Counted from the stretch's first letter, positions 18,120 to 26,702 are shown. The stretch is DNA of 64,000 nt from Candidatus Pristimantibacillus lignocellulolyticus (GCA_023639215.1 CP097899.1:4088001-4152000), one strand, 5' to 3'. Numbers and translations: made by a program. The notes: generated by a model not told the origin, from the letters alone.

Positions 18120-19688
18120 TTATTCAGGTTTATTACCTACATGTGGATCTGGGGTGTAGCCATTCTTATAACCATTGTACATCACATCAGTGACCATTCC
18201 AGCAGAAGCATGGTGCAAGTCGTGGCAGTGGAACATCCAATCGCCTGGATTGTCCGCCTCGAACGCGATAATAAAGGTTTCACCTGGTCTTACATTCAGG
18301 GTATCCTTGATTACGGGTGCTCCATCTAGCGATTTGCCATTCTTGCTTAATACTTGGAAGAAGTGACCGTGTAAATGCATCGGGTGATCATCGGTTTTGG
18401 ATTGATTTACAAAGGTGACTTTCACCTTTTCGCCTTTATCCACTTTTATGGTTTCGGTATCAGGGAATACCTTCCCATTTATGGTGTAAACCATTTTGCC
18501 GTCCTTCATCTCGGTATTCAGATTCATCAACACATCTTGGTCATAGGCTTGATTCACTGAAAATTTGGTCTTTGCTTGCTTTCCATATTTCATAAGGTCG
18601 AACTGTGGCAATTCCTCGGAAGTATTCGAAGCTACCGCTTGATCCGTGACACCCTCGTATTGAATAACCGCTCTCATGTTTTTCACACGCTCATCAGATC
18701 CATGCTCTTCAAGTAACCATGTTCCAGGATTATTTGCCGTAAATTCAATGTCGTAGCGCTCTCCAGGTGCAATAGCAATGCCTTGATCGGTGATCACCGC
18801 TGGACTATTCACGGGCTGACCATCGGATGCTATGATTTTGAATTCATGCCCATGTAGATGCATCGTATGCGTCAGATAGCCTGCATTGATGAGGCGAAGG
18901 CGAACTTTCTCTCCCTCTTTTACGACTAGTTTATCTATCGCTTCACCTGTCTTGCCATTCATAGTATACACATCATACATGCTCATGTCGTGACCTTCCA
19001 TGCCTTCCATACCACCCATGTCCATTTGGCTGTGGTCCATGCCACTCATTTCGCCCATATCCATATTGCTATGATCCATGCCTGCCATATTGTTATCGGA
19101 CTCACCTGAATCACTTTCATTAGTTTTCATATCCACACTGCCTGAACTCATCCACTCATCCATCATTAACGTGTAATCACGATCATAGCTATCCTTCGGA
19201 TCTTCCACGATTAGCGAACCATAGAGCCCCTTATCCAACTGATTCACACTATCTTGGTGAGAATGATACCAGTACGTGCCTGGAATCGTAGCTTTGAACT
19301 CATACGTAAAGGACTTGCCTGCCACTACAGCATCCTGTGTTACGCCTGGAATCCCATCCATATCGTTAGGAACAGGGTAACCATGCCAATGAATCGAGAC
19401 AGGATCTTCGAGCTCATTCTTTAAATTGATCTTGACGGTATCACCAACTTTAACACGAATCTCTGGACCGGGTACGGAATTATTAAATGTCCAAACAGGC
19501 AAGGTGAGCTGATCCGACACCTTCAAATTGCTTGCTTGTGCAGTAATAGTGAACTCCTTACCATCCACAATTGACATTTGCTTCGTCAGCACGAGTTCAC
19601 CAGATAATACGTCATTACTACTTGAACAACCTGCAACCACAAGGCTAAGTATACCCATCGCAAGTAAAAGCTTATATTTACCTTTCAT
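18120..19688 (-). CDS. Lipoprotein multicopper oxidase with Met-rich segment, 522 aa
   Basis: I place the start at ATG 19688 (GGAGGG 8 nt upstream) rather than 21 nt earlier. The N-terminus is a lipoprotein signal (LLLAMGILSLVVAGCSS), so it is anchored outside the membrane. All copper motifs are present: HWHGYPVP, WYHSHQD, HPMHLHGHFFQ and HCHDLHHASAGM with the type-1 Met ligand. A His/Met-rich stretch of repeated MDHSxMDMG units at about residues 200-240 is typical of CueO/CopA-like copper oxidases and should bind Cu(I). It likely oxidises Cu(I) or phenolics at the cell surface. No cotA-like spore features. Confidence 0.93.
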   Translation of the reverse strand: MKGKYKLLLAMGILSLVVAGCSSSNDVLSGELVLTKQMSIVDGKEFTITAQASNLKVSDQLTLPVWTFNNSVPGPEIRVKVGDTVKINLKNELEDPVSIHWHGYPVPNDMDGIPGVTQDAVVAGKSFTYEFKATIPGTYWYHSHQDSVNQLDKGLYGSLIVEDPKDSYDRDYTLMMDEWMSSGSVDMKTNESDSGESDNNMAGMDHSNMDMGEMSGMDHSQMDMGGMEGMEGHDMSMYDVYTMNGKTGEAIDKLVVKEGEKVRLRLINAGYLTHTMHLHGHEFKIIASDGQPVNSPAVITDQGIAIAPGERYDIEFTANNPGTWLLEEHGSDERVKNMRAVIQYEGVTDQAVASNTSEELPQFDLMKYGKQAKTKFSVNQAYDQDVLMNLNTEMKDGKMVYTINGKVFPDTETIKVDKGEKVKVTFVNQSKTDDHPMHLHGHFFQVLSKNGKSLDGAPVIKDTLNVRPGETFIIAFEADNPGDWMFHCHDLHHASAGMVTDVMYNGYKNGYTPDPHVGNKPE

Positions 19689-19729
19689 CCTCTGAACCCT
19701 CCACTTCATTTTTGATACTCTCTTACACT

Positions 19730-19744
19730 ACACAAAAATTGTGT
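19730..19744. promoter_or_regulatory. Palindrome upstream of the multicopper oxidase gene
   Basis: ACACAA-AAA-TTGTGT, centred 49 nt before the start codon. It could be a regulator-binding site; the protein is unknown. Confidence 0.35.
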
Positions 19745-19830
19745 GGAAACGATGAAGAAATCTAAAATTTTAATTATCGATGTTTAATTATTTTACTTGG
19801 AGTAGTACATGAATTGAGGCTGCTTAGCTA

Positions 19831-20056
19831 CTTTTATCGAGAGAAAGCACGCTACTACTATGCTGTTGAAATGTCTGAGCGTACAACTTTATCGATATAA
19901 AAAGCTATCGCTATGGTTCTAGAAGAACTAACTTTGCTTATGCTTACAGCTACCATTGATTGCGGAAAAGAGTTCGCTTGTCACCAAGCATTGTTTGAGG
20001 AACACGGTCTTCCCCTTTATTTTCTGATCCTTATTCTTCACAAATCGGCTAACGAT
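19831..20056 (+). pseudogene. IS30-family transposase remnant
   Basis: A degraded reading frame spells FYREKARYYYAVEMSERTTL, an in-frame stop, then AIAMVLEELTLLMLTATIDC, GKEFACHQALFEEHGLPLYF, and after a one-base shift DPYSSQIG. IS30 transposases carry the same order (kTR.Y.....eR, D-RGKEF, YF-DPYSSWQRG-NEN), including catalytic-region residues. The match ends abruptly at about 20045, where repeat copy B begins. One stop, one frameshift and loss of both ends make it non-functional. Confidence 0.75.
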
Positions 20057-20187
20057 ATATGTTCTTGTCTATTTTCGGTTAACCTTACAAGTTCTTGTCT
20101 TTTACTCAGGACAAGGACTTGTATGGTTAAATAAAAAACCTGCGCTGGGCGCGAATTGTTATCTATATATGTTGTTGTCCTCCGACT
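20041..20187 (+). repeat. Dispersed intergenic repeat, copy B (longest)
   Basis: It begins with two direct units of about 35 bp (CGGCTAACGATATATGTTCT and, downstream, CGGTTAACCTTACAAGTTCT, each followed by TGTC), then GACAAGGACTTGTATGGTTAAATAAAAAA-type sequence split by an inverted repeat, a GC hairpin (GCGCTGGGCGC) and the end CTATATATGTTGTTGTCCTC. It abuts the IS30 remnant. Confidence 0.8.
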
Positions 20188-20831
20188 TTTGTGTAATTGT
20201 TGGGGCTATTTCATAAATTGTTTTTTCCTCAAACTAATAAGTTTGTTATTACCAATTCTTTATTCACTTCTATGTTTTAATTTATTATTGTGATGAATTT
20301 GTTATGTTAGACACACTAGTTCTTGTAAATATCCACTGTAAGGCTAGCAACAATATTGATGCTGCTACGAGATCCGAAATCAACACCTAACTTATAATCG
20401 TCCCTGCTTTATTGTTTTGGGCTGCAAAATCAGAACCATTGATGTGTTACTGGTAACTTTAGCTCCACCTTCTCTGCTGCACTCCAGTCACATATCTTCT
20501 ATACTGAATCCATAACATCGATGAGTCAGTTCAACGTTTAGTAGCCTTTTGCGTATTTTTTAATTAATGCATTCATTAAGATTAGACTTTCGTCACTTAT
20601 TCGCTACAAAACTGGATCTCTTTAGGATATACCTCCCCCACCACTTGGACCGCACCGTCTAGACACTGACAGACGCTCCTCTTAAAGATGAAAAAGACGA
20701 AGAAAGAGATGATTTTATATGAAAACCATCCCAATATTCTACATTCATATTCATAAAGCTTTTTTGATTTAAGATTTTGTTTACAGTATTATTCACTAAA
20801 CAACGATATTAGCCCTCGGTTAAAATATTTA
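20188..20831. other. Gene-poor stretch with decayed coding traces
   Basis: No intact frame is convincing on either strand. Short coherent reading segments on the minus strand around 20316-20489 are listed separately. The rest is AT-rich and shows no clear hairpin or repeat. Confidence 0.5.
20316..20489 (-). pseudogene. Possible decayed gene 3' end
   Basis: Joining three minus-strand frames gives DWSAAEKVELKLPVT, NGSDFAAQNNKAGTII and YKLGVDFGSRSSINIVASLT before a TAG. The composition is that of a secreted carbohydrate-related protein, but I cannot name a family and the join needs two frameshifts. Offered as a weak observation. Confidence 0.25.
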
Positions 20832-22487
20832 TTAAACTAAGCCTGCAACCCATGGAGATAACTCTAAACTTACATCACTTGTGTTTATGAGGTCACCAAC
20901 CGTAATCCCTGTGAGATTTTGAGCTCTAAAATTGATTGGAAAGGCATCAGATACTGAGGCAGAACCAGTATTTCGACCACCTACTGATGTCCCATTTACT
21001 TGATTATACACAACGAAATAATATACTAAGTTACCCGAAAGAGTAACAGGTGCAGTTAACGGTAATATAAATAAACCTGCTGTCAAACTGTTTGATACAG
21101 TAGTTACAGCAATAACTGTAGATATAGTCATACTGATGGGTTGTAATACTGCCATCTGAAAAGTACCAGTGTTAATACTGGTTTGTGTAACATAGGTTGC
21201 AAGCCTACTAATCGTTGAATCTTGCCCATTAAAGGCAAGAGCTCCAATGGCTTGGTTATTTCCACTCCCAGCATTAAAATCGATAAATGTATCTATATCT
21301 CCCAATTTTAAGGTTTCAATAAATGGTGAACCATTACCCGTCGCCCCAGCTGTTCCGGTCGCTCCGGTTGCTCCATCTGCTCCATCTGCTCCAGTAGCGC
21401 CAGTTGCTCCAGTAACACCAGTCGCTCCAGTTGCGCCGGTTGCGCCAGTCGCTCCAGTAACGCCAGTCGCTCCAGTAACGCCGGTCGCGCCAGTTGCACC
21501 GGTTGCACCATCAGCTCCAGTTGCGCCGGTAACGCCAGTCGCGCCAGTTGTACCAGTAACGCCAGTCGCTCCAGTTGGGCCGGTAACGCCGGTCGCCCCG
21601 GTTGCGCCGGTTGCGCCAGTAACGCCAGTCGCTCCAGTAACGCCAGTTGCGCCGGTAACGCCGGTTGCTCCAGTTGTTCCAGTAACGCCAATCGCTCCGG
21701 TTGCGCCAGTAACGCCGGTTGCACCATCAGCGCCAGTAACTCCAGTTGGGCCGGTTGCTCCAATTGCTCCAGTTGTACCAGTAACGCCAGTCGCGCCAGT
21801 AGCGCCAGTTGGGCCGGTTGCGCCCGTCGCGCCAGCTGCCCCAGTTATTCCAGTAACGCCGGTCGCTCCAGTAACGCCAGTCGCTCCAGTAGCGCCAGTA
21901 GCGCCAGTAACGCCGGTTGCTCCAATTGCTCCAATTGCTCCAGTTGTTCCAGTAACGCCAGTTGGGCCGGTTGCGCCAGTCGCGCCAGCTGCCCCAGTTA
22001 TTCCAGTAACGCCGGTCGCTCCAGTAACGCCAGTAGCGCCGGTTGCGCCAGTAACACCAGTAGCGCCGGTTGCGCCAGTAGCGCCGGTAGCGCCGGTAGC
22101 GCCGGTTGCGCCAGTTGTTCCAGTAACGCCAATCGCTCCGGTTGCGCCAGTAGCGCCGGTTGCTCCAATTGCTCCAGTTGTTCCAGTAACGCCAGTCGCT
22201 CCAGTAGCACCTTTTTCTCCTCTATACCCCCGAGGGCCTCTTTTGCCAGTAAATCCTCTTCTACAACACTTCTTGTGTTTCTTCTGATTATTTTTTTTGC
22301 ATGAGATATCCCTATTACAACAACAATGAGTTCTTTTTTTACACTGGGTTATTTTATTATGTTTCCTATATGGTTTATATTTCCTCAGTTTCTTCTTACA
22401 TGAACTACGATAAGGAAGTTTTTTTGATTGCTGACATGTACAGCATTTCATGCTATTATTCTTTTTTTTGATTAAAATAAAAGCCAA
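20832..22487 (-). CDS. Collagen-like exosporium/spore-surface glycoprotein, 551 aa
   Basis: TTG start with GGAGGTG 7 nt upstream. Residues 1-75 are strongly basic and Cys-rich (CCTCQQSKK, CKKNNQKKHKKCC), suited to cross-linking or binding an anionic spore layer. After GKRGPRGYRGEKG come about 290 residues of Gly-X-Y, mostly GAT/GVT, then a C-terminal globular domain of about 160 residues similar in style to BclA trimerisation heads. Thr-rich triplets suggest O-glycosylation. The N-terminus is not the usual BclA targeting motif. A CATATCATA that fits the SigK -10 box lies about 20 nt upstream (22509-22517), without a clear -35. Confidence 0.85.
   Translation of the reverse strand: MAFILIKKKNNSMKCCTCQQSKKLPYRSSCKKKLRKYKPYRKHNKITQCKKRTHCCCNRDISCKKNNQKKHKKCCRRGFTGKRGPRGYRGEKGATGATGVTGTTGAIGATGATGATGAIGVTGTTGATGATGATGATGATGATGVTGATGATGVTGATGVTGITGAAGATGATGPTGVTGTTGAIGAIGATGVTGATGATGATGVTGATGVTGITGAAGATGATGPTGATGATGVTGTTGAIGATGPTGVTGADGATGVTGATGAIGVTGTTGATGVTGATGVTGATGVTGATGATGATGVTGPTGATGVTGTTGATGVTGATGADGATGATGATGVTGATGVTGATGATGATGATGVTGATGATGADGADGATGATGTAGATGNGSPFIETLKLGDIDTFIDFNAGSGNNQAIGALAFNGQDSTISRLATYVTQTSINTGTFQMAVLQPISMTISTVIAVTTVSNSLTAGLFILPLTAPVTLSGNLVYYFVVYNQVNGTSVGGRNTGSASVSDAFPINFRAQNLTGITVGDLINTSDVSLELSPWVAGLV
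21340..22220 (-). repeat. Tandem 9-bp repeat encoding Gly-X-Y triplets
   Basis: Runs of a 9-bp unit close to GGCGTTACTGG on the coding strand. A larger duplication is visible: the block with GCCAGCTGCCCCAGTTATTC occurs near 21830 and 21984, with about 153 bp (17 triplets) between copies. Such arrays change length by slippage between strains. Confidence 0.85.
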
Positions 22488-22550
22488 CGTGTAACACCTC
22501 CGTATACCTATGATATGTTGTTGTATATAACTTGGATTGGGTAAAAAAAA

Positions 22551-22588
22551 TAAATGCTGATCATCAACTTTCTGATAATCAGCATTTA
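22551..22588 (-). terminator. Terminator of the cupin gene
   Basis: TAAATGCTGAT pairs with ATCAGCATTTA around a 16-nt loop, and the minus strand continues into TTTTTTTTACCC. It lies 36 nt after the stop. Confidence 0.85.
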
Positions 22589-22623
22589 TTGCACTTCATA
22601 AGTTATTGATAGAGCCTCACTTG

Positions 22624-23151
22624 TTATTCATGAGTCAATTGGGCTATTGCTTTCGTTTCGTGAACAGTACCAAATGGATGCTTAGGCGGTGCATAGATTA
22701 CGTATATTTTAAGTGGTGTATTACCTGTATTTGTTACATTATGCCATTTGCCAGCAGGTATCATGATCGCATAGTCATCATAAGCCATCTCTTGAAAATT
22801 TAATTCATCTTTACTATCCCCCATTTGAACAAGTCCCTGTCCTTCTTCGATTCGGATGAATTGATCAGTTGTGGGATGAACTTCTAAACCAATGTCTTCT
22901 CCAACATTAATACTCATAAGGGTCAACTGAAGATTCTCTCCTGTCCATAAAGCGGTACGATAATTATTGTTTTGCTTAGCGGCTTGGTCAATATTAACTA
23001 CAAATGGTCTTGGTCCATAATCAGTTAACTTTATGCTTCTAATATAAGGATGCAAACTGTTTTGGCTATAATTATAATAGGTATGAATCCAATTAACCCA
23101 TGATTGATCAATAAAAGAATTTCGATAATGATAACATGTATGACAGTACAT
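22624..23151 (-). CDS. Cupin-domain protein, 175 aa
   Basis: ATG with GGGAG about 10 nt upstream. Residues 80-150 form a single cupin barrel: EVHPTTDQFIRIEEGQGLV is motif 1 (with His and Glu metal ligands) and IPAGKWHNVTNTG motif 2. The N-terminal 60 residues are rich in Tyr, Asn and Cys (YCHTCYHYRN, YYNYSQN), unusual for a plain cupin and reminiscent of spore-coat associated proteins. Its own terminator separates it from the collagen-like gene. The substrate is unknown. Confidence 0.8.
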   Translation of the reverse strand: MYCHTCYHYRNSFIDQSWVNWIHTYYNYSQNSLHPYIRSIKLTDYGPRPFVVNIDQAAKQNNNYRTALWTGENLQLTLMSINVGEDIGLEVHPTTDQFIRIEEGQGLVQMGDSKDELNFQEMAYDDYAIMIPAGKWHNVTNTGNTPLKIYVIYAPPKHPFGTVHETKAIAQLTHE

Positions 23152-23298
23152 ATTATTTATTCTCCCTCATGATTTTATTGCTTACCTTATAACCTATGCA
23201 GTGCCTAAGTAAATGATTGCAAAATAGGCTATAGTGTGTTGAGCTTATTGCTTTACCCATATGTTAGAAGAAATAAGTGGAATGTATATAATTAAGAA

Positions 23299-23331
23299 GA
23301 TGCCCTACCTCAAAAAATGAAGTAGGGCATC
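23299..23331 (-). terminator. Terminator of the sulfite exporter transcript
   Basis: GATGCCCTAC and GTAGGGCATC form a 10-bp stem extended by CTC/GAA pairing. It lies 43 nt after the tauE-like stop codon. Confidence 0.75.
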
Positions 23332-23373
23332 AATTATTCATACTGAAGATTATAATTATAGTTATGACATAAA

Positions 23374-24150
23374 TTAGATTAAGTCAATCCATATTTTAAT
23401 AGCCGTTGCCAAAATCAATACTGCTAAAATGGCTTGTAAAGCTTTCGTATTCAATGTTTTGCCGACTTTTGCTCCAAGTGGTGCTGCAAGAAGACTTGCA
23501 ATAATCATAATAATTGCTGGTAAGTAATCAACTTGCCCAGTCATTAATTTACCAACACTTCCCCCGATTGAGGAGATAAATGTAATAGCTAAACTCGTAG
23601 CAATGGTCATTCGCGTTGGGATTTTAAGTACAACAAGCATAATGGGAACTAATAGAAATCCACCTGCAGCTCCAACAATGCCTGACCCTACACCAACAAT
23701 GAGCGCCAGTACTACTGCTATCGTTTTATTAAAAGTAACTTTATCTAATGGAATATCATCGATTTGTTTTTTTGGTACAAACATCATAATAGCTGCTATT
23801 GTAGCTAGTATTCCATATACAACATTTACAGACTGCTCTGATAAATACGACGAGCCAAAGCTACCAATAAAGCTTCCGAGTAATATAGATCCACCCATGT
23901 AGATAATTAGTGACTTATTGAGGTAGCCACCTTTACGATAAGCCCAGACGCCCGCTATCGAGGCAAACAATACTTGTACAGCACTAATACCTGAAACCTG
24001 ATGGGCTGTAAAGGCTGCTAGTCCAAATAGTGGCGGGATATATAAGAGCATGGGGTATTTTATAATTGATCCACCAACCCCAAGCATTCCTGATACGAAA
24101 GAACCGATAAAACCAATTAAAAATATTACGACAATAAATGTGATATCCAT
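23374..24150 (-). CDS. tauE: TauE/SafE-family sulfite (anion) exporter, 258 aa
   Basis: ATG with AAGGGA 5-6 nt upstream. Eight hydrophobic segments and the family motif pair GSFVSGMLGVGGSIIKYPML and GSGIVGAAGGFLLVPIMLVV identify the TauE/SafE/TSUP family. In the staphylococcal cst operon a TauE homologue exports sulfite or thiosulfate made from persulfide oxidation, and the same role fits here. It is the last gene of the dioxygenase-tusA-tauE transcript. Confidence 0.9.
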   Translation of the reverse strand: MDITFIVVIFLIGFIGSFVSGMLGVGGSIIKYPMLLYIPPLFGLAAFTAHQVSGISAVQVLFASIAGVWAYRKGGYLNKSLIIYMGGSILLGSFIGSFGSSYLSEQSVNVVYGILATIAAIMMFVPKKQIDDIPLDKVTFNKTIAVVLALIVGVGSGIVGAAGGFLLVPIMLVVLKIPTRMTIATSLAITFISSIGGSVGKLMTGQVDYLPAIIMIIASLLAAPLGAKVGKTLNTKALQAILAVLILATAIKIWIDLI

Positions 24151-24176
24151 ACTTTTCCCTTCTTTCTAATAACGAT

Positions 24177-24204
24177 GGCGGGCTTCGATGATCGAAAACC
24201 CGCC
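24177..24204 (-). other. GC-rich hairpin between tusA and tauE genes
   Basis: GGCGGG and CCCGCC, with inner TCGAT/ATCGA pairing, but no T-run on the minus strand. It may protect or process the transcript rather than end it. Confidence 0.5.
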
Positions 24205-24216
24205 AAATGAATGACA

Positions 24217-24444
24217 TTAAGCTTTTTTAATATAGAATTTAAATACGCCAGCTTCTTCTGTTTGTTCTATAATGGTATGTCCACCTGCATTTGCCCACGC
24301 TGGAAAATCTGCACATGCACCTTTATCAGTCGCATGAATCTCTACGATTTCACCCGAAGCAACAGTATCCATTGCCTTTTTTGTTCTAACAATTGGCATA
24401 GGACATGCCAGTCCTTTTGCGTCTACAACTTTTTCTATTTTCAT
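24217..24444 (-). CDS. tusA: TusA-like sulfur carrier protein, 75 aa
   Basis: I choose the ATG at 24444 (MKIEKVV): GAGG lies 9 nt upstream, while the ATG at 24459 has none. The motif DAKGLACPMPIVRTKKAM holds the sulfur-accepting Cys, followed by the usual DKGACADFPAWA block. Accepts persulfide sulfur from rhodanese-type donors and passes it on. It sits between the persulfide dioxygenase-like gene and tauE. A second TusA domain occurs in the fusion at 26125-26688. Confidence 0.92.
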   Translation of the reverse strand: MKIEKVVDAKGLACPMPIVRTKKAMDTVASGEIVEIHATDKGACADFPAWANAGGHTIIEQTEEAGVFKFYIKKA

Positions 24445-24496
24445 TATGAATAACCTCATTTCGTTTTTTGGATGTTATTTATTTCATATAAATCAA

Positions 24497-25630
24497 TTAA
24501 CGTACTGCACAACGGTTTGGACCAATTTCCATTTCGGTTTGTTCATCATGATCTGGAGTGATTTTCCCCATATTCACTTGACGTATTTGTTGATAAGCAT
24601 TCGGTTGTGGTGGTAAATGATCAGTAACTATACTGCGGAATTCAAGCTCATCTTCAATATTCAAACCATGATTTTCAGCGAGTAAATCACCTAAACGTTT
24701 GGCAACAGTACCGTCTTCATTCAATTCATCGATGATCATAAAATGTGCGGGTAGAACAATTAAGTCCTCTGCAAGCTCTCTATAGCGACGATATAATGTT
24801 TCACGAAGATCGCCTACCCAATCCTCCGCAAGACCTGCTAAGTCAGGACGACCAATCGAATCGATGAATAGAATATCACCTGTTAATAGATACTTACCGT
24901 CTACTACAAATGAAGTTGACCCAATCGTATGACCCGGTGAGTAAAGTGCACCTACATCAATGTTAGATGCACCTATTTGAACGGTTAATCCATCCTCAAG
25001 TGGTGTATAATCGAATACCACTTCTGCCGCATCCTTCGAAGGCAAGTAGTATGTTGCACCTGTAGCCTCTGCAATAGAGCGTCCACCTGAAATATGATCG
25101 GCATGTAGATGCGTATCAAATACGTGTTTAATTTCCACATTTTTCTCTTTGGCAAAGCTTGTGAATACTTCAGTAAATCTTACCGCATCAATGAGTGCTG
25201 CCTCACCCTCAGAAATCACCATATAGGAAAGACATCCTTTTCCTAATCGAACAAATTGATATAATTCACCGTTGCCAGAAAGATCAGCTACTTTTATTGG
25301 CTCTAAATAACTGCTCCAAGATTTCATGCCACCTACTAAATAGCTTACAGATAGGGTCGCATCAGCTTCACTCAACATATCAGCCACCATGATCGAGGAA
25401 CCTTCTTTAGCACAGACAACTAATATATCTTTGTCCTTTGGAAGTTGAGGTAATATTCCCTCAACACCATCTAATAATTCAAAATAAGGAATATTTACAT
25501 AGTCGAATTGATGACCTTCAATTTTCCAGTCTTCAAATGCATCTGCATTACGTACATCCAAAATGAATAATGATTGATTGTCAATTACTTTACGAGCAAC
25601 ATCAGCTGCTGTCCATTTCGTTACTGTCAT
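24497..25630 (-). CDS. Rhodanese / metallo-beta-lactamase fusion, persulfide-dioxygenase-like, 377 aa
   Basis: Residues 1-110 are a rhodanese domain with active-site Cys in VVCAKEGSS. Residues 125-330 are a metallo-beta-lactamase domain with THLHADHISGG, the His in SPGHTIGST, Asp in TGDILFIDSIGRPDL and the last His in LPAHF, as in persulfide dioxygenases (ETHE1/CstB). It should oxidise low-molecular-weight persulfide to sulfite. The rhodanese precedes the dioxygenase, the reverse of the order I recall for S. aureus CstB. The GGGGGT ribosome site lies inside the operator at 25636-25656. Confidence 0.9.
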   Translation of the reverse strand: MTVTKWTAADVARKVIDNQSLFILDVRNADAFEDWKIEGHQFDYVNIPYFELLDGVEGILPQLPKDKDILVVCAKEGSSIMVADMLSEADATLSVSYLVGGMKSWSSYLEPIKVADLSGNGELYQFVRLGKGCLSYMVISEGEAALIDAVRFTEVFTSFAKEKNVEIKHVFDTHLHADHISGGRSIAEATGATYYLPSKDAAEVVFDYTPLEDGLTVQIGASNIDVGALYSPGHTIGSTSFVVDGKYLLTGDILFIDSIGRPDLAGLAEDWVGDLRETLYRRYRELAEDLIVLPAHFMIIDELNEDGTVAKRLGDLLAENHGLNIEDELEFRSIVTDHLPPQPNAYQQIRQVNMGKITPDHDEQTEMEIGPNRCAVR

Positions 25631-25635
25631 TCCTA

Positions 25636-25656
25636 ATTACCCCCATAGGTATATTT
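25636..25656 (-). promoter_or_regulatory. CstR-type operator before the dioxygenase gene
   Basis: Minus-strand ATATACCTATGGGGGTAAT, an imperfect copy of the TATACCC...GGGTATA palindrome found before the other units of this regulon. It includes the ribosome-binding site of the gene. Confidence 0.6.
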
Positions 25657-25668
25657 TTATTATTTTTT

Positions 25669-25694
25669 TAGTGAGAGAATTAGCTCTCTCACTA
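25669..25694 (-). terminator. Terminator after the 131-aa DsrE-like gene
   Basis: TAGTGAGAGA pairs with TCTCTCACTA around a 6-nt loop, and on the minus strand it is followed by AAAAAAATAATAAAAA rather than a T-run; on the plus strand T-rich sequence precedes the stem. It ends one transcript just before the operator of the next. Confidence 0.55.
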
Positions 25695-25711
25695 CATTTT
25701 TTGCTTATTGT

Positions 25712-26107
25712 CTAAAAAGTTAAGGTTGGAGCAGCATCTTTGGCAAATTCAAGGAATGTAACAGCTCCTCCAACTTCAATTCCTTCTACAAAGTCATCCT
25801 TAGTCAGACTCATAACATCCATAGTCATTTGGCATGCAATAAATTTCACACCCAACTCTTGTGCCATTTCAACCAATTGAGGAATCGCTGGAATATTAGC
25901 TTTTGCAAATCCTTCTGCCATAAATTCTTTTCCTGCTGGCATAGGAAGTCCATGCATACCTTGCTTATGAATTAAATTTAATCCTTCAAATGTAAAGAAA
26001 ATAGCTACTTCTTTTTCAGAAGCTGCTGCTGCTGTTGCAATGTTAAAAACTTTATATGCATCGAACAGACCACCGTTACTTGCGATAATTGCTACTTTGT
26101 TTGACAT
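25712..26107 (-). CDS. DsrE-like sulfur-carrier protein, 131 aa
   Basis: ATG with GGAGGG 6 nt upstream, 17 nt after the TusA-rhodanese stop. The fold signature VAIIASNGGLFDAYKVFNIA and the conserved Cys in KFIACQMTMDVM (about residue 95) place it in the DsrE/DsrF/DrsH family. It likely carries sulfur between the TusA domains and other persulfide enzymes. A paralogue of 158 residues is encoded at 27469-27945. Confidence 0.9.
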   Translation of the reverse strand: MSNKVAIIASNGGLFDAYKVFNIATAAAASEKEVAIFFTFEGLNLIHKQGMHGLPMPAGKEFMAEGFAKANIPAIPQLVEMAQELGVKFIACQMTMDVMSLTKDDFVEGIEVGGAVTFLEFAKDAAPTLTF

Positions 26108-26124
26108 GATGTACCCTCCATATA

Positions 26125-26688
26125 TTAAATCGATTTTGTTAATTCGCCATTCCAGTTTGTCATACCTGGTAAGACGTTATACACTTTATTAAACCCATGG
26201 TTCGCAAGTTTTTGTGCAACAAGATCACTACGTTTGCCAGTACGACAAATGACATAAATTTCTTGATTTTTATCTAGCTCATTCATGCGTGATTCTAGTT
26301 CACCCATTGGTATTGATTTTGCACCTTCGATATGCCCAAATGCATATTCCGCCTCTTCACGTACATCTAGAATAAATCCACCATTTGCAGCACGCGAAAC
26401 AATCTCTTGATTATCGATAGTCTGCTCATGTGTCTTTTCTACCATGGTGTCATTTGAACATTTACGAATGTAATGATATAACACATCACCATCTTCTGTT
26501 GTACCAATGTATTGATGACCAACTGTTTCTGACCAAGCTGCAAGATCGGCTTTTGATCCTTTATCTGTTGCTTGTACCTCTAAGATTTGACCTTCTTCTA
26601 ATTCGTTCATTGCTTTTTTCGTTTTTACGATAGGCATTGGACAAGCTAGCCCTTTTGCATCTAACATAACATCTGCTTTAACTGCCAT
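26125..26688 (-). CDS. TusA-rhodanese fusion sulfurtransferase, CstA-like, 187 aa
   Basis: Residues 8-80 are TusA (LDAKGLACPMPIVKTKKAMN, catalytic Cys), residues 95-185 rhodanese with active loop VICRTGKRSD. Joining acceptor and donor in one chain allows direct sulfur relay, as in CstA of S. aureus, which has related domains. ATG with AGGAGGG 7 nt upstream; an operator palindrome stands just before the ribosome site (26703-26720). Confidence 0.92.
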   Translation of the reverse strand: MAVKADVMLDAKGLACPMPIVKTKKAMNELEEGQILEVQATDKGSKADLAAWSETVGHQYIGTTEDGDVLYHYIRKCSNDTMVEKTHEQTIDNQEIVSRAANGGFILDVREEAEYAFGHIEGAKSIPMGELESRMNELDKNQEIYVICRTGKRSDLVAQKLANHGFNKVYNVLPGMTNWNGELTKSI

Positions 26689-26702
26689 TTTTAAACCCTC
26701 CT

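Noticed and set aside
17870..18193. 107-residue plus-strand frame at the copper locus
   Set aside because: Out of frame with the P-type ATPase remnant, which carries the recognisable sequence; crosses the oxidase terminator.
19913..20134. 73-residue frame over the IS30 remnant
   Set aside because: It is the middle of the broken transposase; not a gene.
21247..22287. 346-residue Pro/Ala/Val-rich frame on the plus strand
   Set aside because: It is the antisense reading of the Gly-X-Y repeat; no ribosome site.
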